NCBI GenBank assembly: GCA_004554555.1
Contig: SFLN01000064.1
Span: forward strand, 1-10,921
Direction: 5' to 3'
Length of the DNA stretch: 10,921 bases
Source of the DNA: [Eubacterium] saphenum
GTDB taxonomy: Bacteria > Bacillota > Clostridia > Oscillospirales > Ruminococcaceae
Of this stretch, positions 1 through 5,074 are shown in pieces (within the stretch, counting starts at the first letter, position 1; each line of letters begins with the position of its first letter). A model generated the notes under the pieces. It worked only from the letters and a program-made list of their open reading frames with translations. It ran no database searches and was not told the DNA's origin. A program made the position numbers and the translations under genes.

Positions 1-185
1 GATAACGGAATTTTTTCATCAAAATTAAGGACAAAAATTATCTTGAAAAATATGCTTAAAAATACCCTCAAAATTGCCCCAAAAATTACCCTAAATTTCA
101 CTCAAAAATAAAGCGAAAAATTACGCGAAATTTAGGTCAAAAAACACCGCAAAAATACACCTAAAATAAGCCGAATTTACACGCG
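1..185. repeat. Degenerate ~12-bp tandem array of A-tracts
   Basis: A-tracts begin at 21, 33, 46, 58, 70, 81, 93, 104, 116, 128, 139, 151, 163 and 174, a spacing of 11-13 bp with a mean near 11.8. Each unit is an A-tract of about 3-6 A, often followed by T (AAAAATT or AAATTT), then a C/G-containing spacer such as ACCCT, ACGCG or CACCGC. The last unit runs into the stop codon of the Asp23-like gene. No convincing gene is present. A plus-strand frame is open from base 1 to a TAA at 112-114, but its peptide simply repeats with the DNA period, so I do not call it coding. The array could be a decayed minisatellite or a bent-DNA segment 3' of the Asp23-like gene. Confidence 0.7.
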
Positions 186-533
186 GATTGCGTCCACAAA
201 AACGTTGACTTTTTCGACGTTCAAGCCCGTCGCGCGCCGCACGGTGTACGTGACTTTGTTGATGATGGACTTGGACACCGCGTTTATGTTCACGCCGTAC
301 ATCAGCGAAATGTGCAGGTCAATCGTGAGCGCGCCGTCCTTGAAATCGACCTTCACGCCGCGCGCAAAATCGCGCTTGTTTGGCTTGGGGAGCACCGCCG
401 CGAGCGTTTCGCGGAAGCCGCGCACGTTCATTGCGATGACGCCGAAGCAGTTCGTGACCGTGTTTCCGATTAGCTCGGTGAAAAAGTTCGCGGAAAAAGA
501 AATTTTACCGACGTGATTTTGCAAAGTAACCAT
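177..533 (-). CDS. Asp23/Gls24 family protein (YloU-like)
   Basis: The 118-residue protein matches the Asp23/Gls24 (DUF322) family along its whole length. It has the opening LQNHVGKISFSANFF strand-helix, a central NCFGVIAMN segment, the GVKVDFKDGALTIDLHISLMYGVNI core, and the closing TGLNVEKVNVFVDAIRV. Family members are small alkaline-shock or envelope-stress proteins; some are membrane-anchored through partners. In Bacillus and Clostridia the plain short form (YloU type) often precedes a DAK-phosphatase gene, which would lie outside this window. The start is the ATG at 533, preceded by GGAGGG about 6 bases upstream. No signal peptide or membrane helix is visible. It is transcribed in the same direction as ispE, with a 95-bp gap and its own likely promoter. 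The family is clear; the exact cellular role is not. Confidence 0.88.
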   Translation of the reverse strand: MVTLQNHVGKISFSANFFTELIGNTVTNCFGVIAMNVRGFRETLAAVLPKPNKRDFARGVKVDFKDGALTIDLHISLMYGVNINAVSKSIINKVTYTVRRATGLNVEKVNVFVDAIRV

Positions 534-565
534 AATTTCCCTCCGTTCAATGCATTCCTAAACTC

Positions 566-571
566 ATTATA
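566..571 (-). promoter_or_regulatory. Extended -10 promoter for the Asp23-like gene
   Basis: On the minus strand the sequence reads TGGTATAATG, a perfect TATAAT with the extended -10 TGn. It lies 33 bases upstream of the Asp23-like start codon. At 17 bp spacing the -35 position reads CTGTTT, a poor match, so the promoter would rely on the extended -10. Confidence 0.55.
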
Positions 572-628
572 CCACATTCCGCGCGAAAAAACAGCCCCTT
601 TTTGTCTTTTCGTCATTTTGCACAAAAG

Positions 629-1480
629 TCAAATTACCGCAAGTCCCGAGCCGACGGGTTTTGCCACTGCCGTGAACATCTCGGGGAACGCGTGTGCCGC
701 TGAAGCCGCTTGCTCAGCCGTTTCGTACACCCCGAACACCGCCGAGCCGCTTCCCGTAAGGCACGAGCCGAGCGCACCGGTATCGCGGAGTTTTGTTTTT
801 ATGGATGAAATTTCCACGTTTCCATAGATTTCCTCGAAAACGTTGTACAACAGCTCGGGATATCGCGAACCCGCATTGCAAAAGGCTTTGAGCATGTTTT
901 TTGCGGAAACGGGCGCGCTGTCCCAGAGCTGATAGGCGCTCTGCGTTGGACAGCGAAAATTCGGCTTCACGATAAGGTAAAACAGCTCGGGAAGCGGCTT
1001 CAGCGGCTCTATCACCTCGCCGATTCCCTTGCAGACCGCAAGTCCCCCCGTAAGGCAAAACGGCACGTCTGCGCCGATTTCCGCGGCGAGCTGCAAAAGC
1101 TCGTCAGACCGCATCGGAAGCCCGTTCAGCTCGTTCAGCGCGTACAAAACAGCCGCTGCGTCCGCGCTCCCGCCGCCAAGTCCCGCGCCGTCGGGGATTC
1201 TCTTTTCGATGCGTATCTCTGCGCCAAATTTCCCACCAACCCGCTCTATAAAACGCTTCGCAGCCTTGTAGCAGATGTTTTTCTCGCCCGTGGGAATTTC
1301 CGGATTTGAGCAGCTCACCGCTATCCCCTCGCGCGCCGCCGATACCTCGACAATATCGCACAAGTCCACGCTTTGCAGCACTGTTTCCAACAAATGGTAT
1401 CCGTCCGCGCGCGTTCCCACAATATCTAGATACAAATTCAGCTTCGCGCGCGTCAGCACCGTGATTTTCTCGTTCAACAT
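629..1480 (-). CDS. ispE: 4-diphosphocytidyl-2-C-methyl-D-erythritol kinase
   Basis: This GHMP-family kinase phosphorylates the 2-hydroxyl of CDP-methylerythritol with ATP, the fourth step of the non-mevalonate isoprenoid pathway, in the cytoplasm. The 283-residue length fits the family. The N-terminal TRAKLNLYLDI carries the expected catalytic Lys (K13). The glycine-rich ATP loop IPDGAGLGGGSADAA is at 95-109. IGADVPF supplies the catalytic Asp (D138), and LTGSGSAVFG near 241-250 is the third GHMP motif. I chose the ATG at 1480 because GGGAGAAG lies just upstream and the protein then begins like other IspE; a 16-codon extension to 1528 is possible but has no ribosome site. Nothing suggests damage. 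A 9-1-9 palindrome sits immediately upstream. Confidence 0.96.
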   Translation of the reverse strand: MLNEKITVLTRAKLNLYLDIVGTRADGYHLLETVLQSVDLCDIVEVSAAREGIAVSCSNPEIPTGEKNICYKAAKRFIERVGGKFGAEIRIEKRIPDGAGLGGGSADAAAVLYALNELNGLPMRSDELLQLAAEIGADVPFCLTGGLAVCKGIGEVIEPLKPLPELFYLIVKPNFRCPTQSAYQLWDSAPVSAKNMLKAFCNAGSRYPELLYNVFEEIYGNVEISSIKTKLRDTGALGSCLTGSGSAVFGVYETAEQAASAAHAFPEMFTAVAKPVGSGLAVI

Positions 1481-1493
1481 AGGCTTCTCCCGA

Positions 1494-1512
1494 TTTGTGC
1501 AACTTGCACAAA
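1494..1512. promoter_or_regulatory. Perfect 9-1-9 palindrome upstream of ispE
   Basis: TTTGTGCAA C TTGCACAAA is a perfect inverted repeat whose near edge lies 14 bases before the ispE start codon, just outside the ribosome site. Its half-site TTTGTGCA recurs at 1620-1627 and the reverse half TTGCACAAA at 618-626, just past the ispE stop. It could be an operator for a dimeric repressor or a small 5' UTR feature. I recognise no regulator for it. Confidence 0.5.
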
Positions 1513-1651
1513 AATACACAAATTTCACGCAATCCCACGCTGTCGCTTTCGTTCACCGCAGGCTGCTTGGTTGTACAAAATCCACAAAAATTGCACGGAA
1601 AATTTTGCTAATCCGCCGAATTTGTGCAGTAAATTGCAGTTCCCGTTCACT

Positions 1652-1657
1652 TATAAT
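1652..1657 (+). promoter_or_regulatory. -10 element for the winged-helix gene
   Basis: A perfect TATAAT sits 24 bases before the ATG at 1681. No good -35 is seen at 16-18 bp (GTAAAT at 17), so this is a partial promoter call. AAAGGAAG at 1667-1674 is the ribosome site of the following gene. Confidence 0.4.
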
Positions 1658-1680
1658 AATGTGTGAAAGGAAGTGCTTTT

Positions 1681-2238
1681 ATGACAAATCAAGGCTTTGT
1701 AAAAGTGCCGCGACAGCTCCTCAGCTGGCGCTGGTACAGTAACCGCAACGTTCGGCTCGTGTTTCTCGACCTGCTTATGCGGGCGGCTTGGGCTGACGGG
1801 GATTTTCTCGGCGTGATGCTTCATCGCGGTCAAGTCGCCGTGAGTGTCCAAGAGCTTGCAACACGCAATCAACTCACGGTTCAACAGACGCGCACCGCGC
1901 TCGACCACCTAAAGTCAACAGGCGACATAACAACCGAGTCAACCCCGAAATTTACGATTATAACGCTGAATTTTTACGATGAGCTTCAGGGTGTTAACAC
2001 GCGCTCCAACAGCCAATCAACGCGTCCTTCTATCCAAAGTCAACAACCCTCTGCCGCTCAAATCAACAAACCTACATATTATAATAATAAAAAAGAAATT
2101 AAAGAAGAAAGAAAAATCACGCTCGTGCCCGTAGAGGCACTGAGCGGTGATTATGTTTCAGAAAATTCTTTTCACGGCTATGAAAATATTGACGCATTTT
2201 TGGCAAAAATGAAGGAACGCTCGCTAGAAAAGCACTAA
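1681..2238 (+). CDS. Phage replication-type winged-helix protein (DnaD/replisome-organizer N-domain)
   Basis: The 185-residue protein opens with FVKVPRQLLSWRWYSNRNV, then an LVFLDLLMRAAWADGDFLGV segment, HRGQVAVSVQELATRNQLTVQQTRTALDHLKSTGDI, and TIITLNFYDELQ. This order (an 'LL-W-W-Y' entry, a 'RGQ...S...LA' turn, a 'QQ-TR-AL--L-STG-I' recognition helix, a beta wing) is typical of the N-terminal winged helix of phage replisome organizers and DnaD-like proteins of Firmicutes. A Ser/Gln/Asn-rich linker and a KKEIKEERK stretch (about residues 115-145) follow, as in those families. The tail is only about 40 residues, so the usual C-terminal DnaD/DnaB2 domain seems absent. The ATG at 1681 has AAAGGAAG upstream. 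No other phage genes flank it; it ends 9 bp from the convergent aminotransferase. It is likely a domesticated or leftover phage gene and may act as a DNA-binding protein. Confidence 0.72.
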   Translation: MTNQGFVKVPRQLLSWRWYSNRNVRLVFLDLLMRAAWADGDFLGVMLHRGQVAVSVQELATRNQLTVQQTRTALDHLKSTGDITTESTPKFTIITLNFYDELQGVNTRSNSQSTRPSIQSQQPSAAQINKPTYYNNKKEIKEERKITLVPVEALSGDYVSENSFHGYENIDAFLAKMKERSLEKH

Positions 2239-2247
2239 ATGCCGAAT

Positions 2248-3411
2248 TTATTTCCCGATAAACTCGCGTATTCTCGAGAACGCAGACTCTAAGTGCGCTA
2301 TCGAATAAGCGTAGGACACGCGCACAAAGCCCTCGCCGCTCTCGCCGAACGCGTTTCCGGGAACAACGGCAACCTTTTTCTCGAACACCAGCTTCTGGCA
2401 GAACTCCTCGCTTGTCATACCGGTTGACTTGATGCACGGGAACACATAAAACGCGCCCTCCGGCTCAAAGCAGTCCAAGCCCATATCGTTGAAATTCTTC
2501 ACACAGAGCCGCCTGCGCATATCGTATTCGGATATCATATGTTCAACGTCCGCGCGGCATTTCTGTATCGCCGCGATTGCCGCGTACTGGCTCACCGTGG
2601 GGCTGGACATTATGCAGTACTGGTGGAGCTTCAGCATTTGCTTGATAATCGGCGCGGGTCCCGCTGTATAGCCGAGCCGCCAGCCCGTCATTGCGTAGGT
2701 TTTCGAGAAGCCGCTGATAACGAGCGTGCGCTCCTTCATACCATCAATCTCGGCGATGGAAACGTGCTTCTCGCCGTTGTAGGTCATCTCGGCGTAGATT
2801 TCGTCCGCGGCAACGATGATGTTGGTTTCGCGGAGAACGTCGGCGATTGCCTCCAAATCTGCTCTCCTCATCACCGCGCCCGTGGGATTGTTGGGGTAAG
2901 GCAGGAAGAGGAGCTTTGTGCGCGGGGTGATTTTCTCTTTGAGAGCTGCGGCGGTGAGCTTGAATTTATCCTCAGCCTTCGTCACAATCGGCACGGGTAC
3001 ACCGCCCATCATCTTGACAATCGGTGCATAGCACACGAAAGACGGCTCGGGGACAAGCACTTCATCGCCGTCCTCGATAAGCGCGCGGACAGCAAGGTCG
3101 ATTGCCTCGCTTCCGCCGACTGTTATGATAACCTCGGTTTCGGGGTCGTATTCGGTGTGGATAAAGCCCTTGAGATAGCCGCAGACCGCACGGCGCAGCT
3201 CCATAAGACCGCTGTTTGCAGTGTAAGCGGTTTTTCCGCGCTCGAGGATATTAATCGCTTCCTTGCGCGCTTCCCAGGGGGTTTTGAAGTCGGGTTCGCC
3301 GATGGACAGAGAGATTACACCCTTAACGCTCTGCGCGATATCGAAGAACCGTCTTATTCCCGACGGCTGCATACTGCTGATGCGCTCGGGAATTAATTTA
3401 TTGTAATCCAA
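2248..3411 (-). CDS. Class I/II PLP-dependent aminotransferase (aspartate/aromatic type)
   Basis: The 387-residue protein is a complete fold-type I aminotransferase. SIGEPDFKTP (36-45) is the N-terminal substrate loop, VGGSEAIDLA (98-107) the phosphate-binding region, and PYPNNPTGAV (171-180) holds the cofactor-facing Asn (N175). AADEIYAEM (201-209) carries the pyridine-N Asp (D203), and SGFSKTYAMTGWRLGY (233-248) the Schiff-base Lys (K237). GFVRVSYA (361-368) gives the carboxylate-binding Arg (R364). It transfers an amino group between an amino acid and a 2-oxoacid; the subgroup resembles PatA/aspartate-type enzymes, but substrate cannot be read from sequence. It starts at the ATG at 3411 and follows the Lrp-type gene with a 26-bp gap, so the two form an operon in which the regulator may respond to an amino acid the enzyme handles. 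Confidence 0.93.
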   Translation of the reverse strand: MDYNKLIPERISSMQPSGIRRFFDIAQSVKGVISLSIGEPDFKTPWEARKEAINILERGKTAYTANSGLMELRRAVCGYLKGFIHTEYDPETEVIITVGGSEAIDLAVRALIEDGDEVLVPEPSFVCYAPIVKMMGGVPVPIVTKAEDKFKLTAAALKEKITPRTKLLFLPYPNNPTGAVMRRADLEAIADVLRETNIIVAADEIYAEMTYNGEKHVSIAEIDGMKERTLVISGFSKTYAMTGWRLGYTAGPAPIIKQMLKLHQYCIMSSPTVSQYAAIAAIQKCRADVEHMISEYDMRRRLCVKNFNDMGLDCFEPEGAFYVFPCIKSTGMTSEEFCQKLVFEKKVAVVPGNAFGESGEGFVRVSYAYSIAHLESAFSRIREFIGK

Positions 3412-3437
3412 AGTTGTTTACTCCTTTTCAGTTGTTC

Positions 3438-3923
3438 TCACGGGCTAATCATATCGCGCTCATCGTAGAGCTCCTCGTTAAAGACGTGGTGTTTTTCCTT
3501 GTAACGGCGGAGGATAAAGTGGGTTGTCGTGGAGATAACTCCGTCGAGGACAGCAAGGCGTTCGCTGACAAAGAGGGCGACATTTCGCAGGCTGGTGCCG
3601 CTAATGGTGACCATCAAATCATACGGACCGGAGAGCAGGAAAACGCTGTCGATTTCCTCGTAGGACATGATTGTGTGGGCGAGGTCGTCGAAGCCGCGGT
3701 CTTTGATGGGGGTCATTTTGAGTTCAATCATCGCGGTTACGGCGTTGTCGTCGGCTTTTTCCTCGTCAATAATCGCGGAGTAGCCCATGATGATGCCCTC
3801 GCGTTCAAGGCGGGCGATTTCATTGGCGACTGCTTGTTCGGTTTCGCCGAGCATAACGGCAATTTCGGAGTTGGAGAGGCGGGCGTTCTGTCGGAGAACG
3901 TCGAGAAGTTTGGTTGTGTTCAT
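3438..3923 (-). CDS. Lrp/AsnC family transcriptional regulator
   Basis: The 161-residue protein has an N-terminal helix-turn-helix (about 5-45: LLDVLRQNARLSNSEIAVML followed by EQAVANEIARLEREGII), the IMGYSAIID linker strand, and a C-terminal RAM/ligand-binding domain with the hallmark LLSGPYDLMVTI and a closing VISTTTHFILRRYK. Such proteins form dimers to octamers and sense amino acids. I place the start at the ATG at 3923 because AAAGGAG lies 8 bases upstream and the helix-turn-helix then begins at the usual distance; an upstream extension to 4001 gives an arginine/proline-rich tail unlike the family. It is the first gene of an operon with the aminotransferase. I found no clear promoter upstream, where the DNA is GC-rich. 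Confidence 0.93.
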   Translation of the reverse strand: MNTTKLLDVLRQNARLSNSEIAVMLGETEQAVANEIARLEREGIIMGYSAIIDEEKADDNAVTAMIELKMTPIKDRGFDDLAHTIMSYEEIDSVFLLSGPYDLMVTISGTSLRNVALFVSERLAVLDGVISTTTHFILRRYKEKHHVFNEELYDERDMISP

Positions 3924-4022
3924 TTGGTGACTCCTTTCGGGGATTGGTATCACTCGGGGGAATTTTCGCGGACTTGCGCGGGATTTCACACGAACTCGCA
4001 CTCAAGCACCGCGTAGCGCCAA

Positions 4023-4097
4023 AAGTCTTTTTGGAATTCTTAAAACCTTTTTCTTCAGAAAAAGGTTTTAAGCCGCCGGAGGCACTGGAGCGAAGCG
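4023..4097 (+). repeat. Dispersed hairpin repeat, copy 1
   Basis: This 75-bp unit recurs without indels at 10844-10918. It holds a perfect 15-bp stem, 4039-4053 with 4058-4072, closed by a TTCA tetraloop, followed by GCCGCCGGAGGCACTGGAGC and GAAGCG, which are identical in both copies. Relative to copy 2, three stem pairs differ with both partners changed (T-A/C-G, T-A/A-T, C-G/A-T), so pairing rather than sequence has been kept. No U-run follows the stem in this orientation, so it is not an ordinary terminator. It probably belongs to a REP- or MITE-like intergenic family. Confidence 0.85.
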
Positions 4098-4103
4098 ACC
4101 ACT

Positions 4104-4118
4104 CGCGGCGAAGCCGCG
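4104..4118 (+). repeat. Short hairpin CGCGGC-GAA-GCCGCG
   Basis: A perfect 6-bp GC stem with a GAA loop follows copy 1 of the dispersed repeat directly and is part of the same hairpin-dense region. Confidence 0.5.
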
Positions 4119-4146
4119 CAAACGCGTTCAAAAGCGCTAAAGGGGG

Positions 4147-4178
4147 TCTGGGGGAAAAACAAGAGTTTTTCCCCCAGA
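4147..4178 (+). repeat. 14-bp perfect hairpin, AAGA loop
   Basis: TCTGGGGGAAAAAC at 4147-4160 pairs perfectly with 4165-4178 around an AAGA tetraloop. It is the third stem of the array. Confidence 0.8.
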
Positions 4179-4188
4179 GGAAGGGGGT

Positions 4189-4218
4189 TCGGGGGAAACC
4201 CCGAGGGGTTTCCCCCGA
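4189..4218 (+). repeat. 13-bp perfect hairpin, CGAG loop
   Basis: TCGGGGGAAACCC at 4189-4201 pairs with 4206-4218 around CGAG. It resembles the preceding stem (both have a GGGGGAAA core) and abuts the next stem with no spacer. Confidence 0.8.
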
Positions 4219-4251
4219 GCGATTGCGCGAAACGAAGTTTCACGCAATCGC
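4219..4251 (+). repeat. Two-step hairpin, 9 bp + 5 bp
   Basis: GCGATTGCG pairs with CGCAATCGC (4219-4227 with 4243-4251). After a single C/A mismatch, GAAAC pairs with GTTTC (4229-4233 with 4237-4241) around a GAA loop. It starts at the base after the previous stem ends. Confidence 0.75.
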
Positions 4252-4285
4252 GCAATTTCGGCGGCTCGATGCCGTCGAAATTGCC
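4250..4285 (+). repeat. 36-bp direct repeat, copy A (13-bp hairpin)
   Basis: This 36-bp unit matches 4401-4436 at 35 of 36 positions. It folds as CAATTTCGGCGGC with a 13-base partner around TCGAT (4253-4265 with 4271-4283). The single difference from copy B (T4275 versus C4426) turns a G-C pair into G-U, so pairing in RNA is preserved. Confidence 0.85.
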
Positions 4286-4337
4286 CGAGAGCGCGCAGAC
4301 CGCAAGGCGTGTTCCAAGGGAAAAGCAGGCGGCTAAC

Positions 4338-4403
4338 CGCGGGTGCAGTCACGCCAAGCAGGGCTGGTATTTTCGTCAGTCAATGGGCGTGACTGCACCC
4401 GCG
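4338..4403 (+). repeat. 18-bp perfect inverted repeat with 30-nt loop
   Basis: CGCGGGTGCAGTCACGCC at 4338-4355 pairs perfectly with 4386-4403, enclosing a 30-nt loop (4356-4385). It is the longest stem in the region and abuts the 13-bp stem of copy B. Confidence 0.85.
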
Positions 4404-4436
4404 CAATTTCGGCGGCTCGATGCCGCCGAAATTGCC
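4401..4436 (+). repeat. 36-bp direct repeat, copy B (13-bp perfect hairpin)
   Basis: This is the second copy of the 36-bp unit, with a perfect 13-bp stem (4404-4416 with 4422-4434) around TCGAT. Confidence 0.85.
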
Positions 4437-4521
4437 AAGGCTTAGCAGAAGCCTGCCTCTGTTCGCAAAGCCGGAGCGAGGTTTCGCAGAAATCCGCGTC
4501 CGTAGACGGAACGGGAGCCGG

Positions 4522-4552
4522 TTCCGCGAAAAAAAGCGTACTGTTCGCGGAA
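4522..4552 (+). repeat. 9-bp inverted repeat TTCCGCGAA/TTCGCGGAA
   Basis: Perfect 9-bp arms at 4522-4530 and 4544-4552 enclose 13 nt. This is the last clear stem before the AT-rich promoter region of the ACT gene. The reading frames through 3924-4640 on both strands are low-complexity by-products of these palindromes and I do not call any as a gene. Confidence 0.6.
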
Positions 4553-4657
4553 AAGCTGTGTTCGCGAGAAGCCGAGCCTGTTTGGCGAAGCTTCCCGAAA
4601 TGTTCCCCAACGTGATACCGATTATCTTTCACATTATATTTTACCACAAATAAAAAA

Positions 4658-4682
4658 ATTTGTAAAGAACTTATTTACAAAT
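4658..4682. promoter_or_regulatory. Operator-like 9-7-9 dyad over the -35 of the ACT operon
   Basis: ATTTGTAAA and TTTACAAAT are perfect inverted arms (4658-4666, 4674-4682) separated by GAACTTA. The right arm contains the -35 hexamer TTTACA of the ACT/UPF0210 promoter, so a dimer bound here would block RNA polymerase. No cognate regulator gene can be named. Confidence 0.6.
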
Positions 4683-4702
4683 CGCAAAAAAAATAGTATA
4701 AT
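4674..4702 (+). promoter_or_regulatory. Sigma-A promoter of the ACT-UPF0210 operon
   Basis: TTTACA (4674-4679), a 17-bp spacer, and TATAAT (4697-4702). Transcription would begin near 4709, giving an approximately 47-nt leader before the ATG at 4756. Confidence 0.8.
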
Positions 4703-4755
4703 AGAAGAAGGTGCTGTTCGGTCGAACGGCTTGAAAAAATTTGCGGAGGTACAAT

Positions 4756-5025
4756 ATGAGAGCGGTAGTAGCAGTTATCGGTAAGGACACGGTTGGTATT
4801 TTGGCGAGGGTTACGGCAATCTGCGCCGAACACCGCGCGAATGTTATGGACGTTACCCAGACCGTTATGCAGGATTTGTTTGCAATGACGATGCTTATCG
4901 AGATTTCCGAGCTGAGCGTTGAATTTTCGGCATTCGCTGATGAGCTGAAAAAAGCAGGCGATGAAATGGGCCTGCAAATCCACGTTATGCACGAGGATAT
5001 CTTCAATTCAATGCACAAGATTTGA
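4756..5025 (+). CDS. ACT domain protein (UPF0237 family)
   Basis: The 89-residue protein is a single ACT domain. It begins RAVVAVIGKDTVGILARVTA, the first strand and helix with the usual 'G-DTVGI-A-V' turn, then ANVMDVTQTVMQDLFAMTMLIEI (strands 2-3) and a final amphipathic helix plus GLQIHVMHEDIF. ACT domains usually bind amino acids or other small ligands; stand-alone UPF0237 members have no settled function. The ATG at 4756 is preceded by GCGGAGGT. A TTG at 4741 is in frame but lies before the ribosome site. It lies 49 bp upstream of a UPF0210 gene, an arrangement recurrent in Firmicutes (for example SP0238-SP0239 of pneumococcus, from memory), suggesting it senses a ligand for its partner. 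Confidence 0.9.
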   Translation: MRAVVAVIGKDTVGILARVTAICAEHRANVMDVTQTVMQDLFAMTMLIEISELSVEFSAFADELKKAGDEMGLQIHVMHEDIFNSMHKI

Positions 5026-5051
5026 CATCTTTGACAAATTCTGACAATAAT
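5022..5051 (+). promoter_or_regulatory. Possible internal promoter before the UPF0210 gene
   Basis: TTGACA (5022-5027), an 18-bp spacer, and AATAAT (5046-5051). A second TTGACA (5031-5036) and CTGACA (5041-5046) follow at 9-10 bp steps. The -10 is one base off consensus. The call is weak because the upstream promoter already serves both genes. Confidence 0.3.
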
Positions 5052-5074
5052 AGATAAGAGGACGGTGTTTATTT

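Noticed and set aside
1..114. Plus-strand frame open from the window edge, rich in K/I/L/N
   Set aside because: It follows the 12-bp DNA period exactly, so the amino-acid pattern is explained by the repeat; no start or domain is visible. A real C-terminus of an upstream gene cannot be fully excluded.
1..185. CRISPR array
   Set aside because: The units are about 12 bp and degenerate, without the 25-40 bp repeats and unique spacers of CRISPR.
2539..3396. 285-codon plus-strand frame opposite the aminotransferase
   Set aside because: It is a shadow frame; the minus strand carries every catalytic motif of a PLP aminotransferase.
3914..4647. Several open frames of 66-140 codons on both strands in the hairpin region
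   Set aside because: Their peptides are low-complexity translations of palindromes (each stem opens frames on both strands), have no ribosome sites, and match no family I know.
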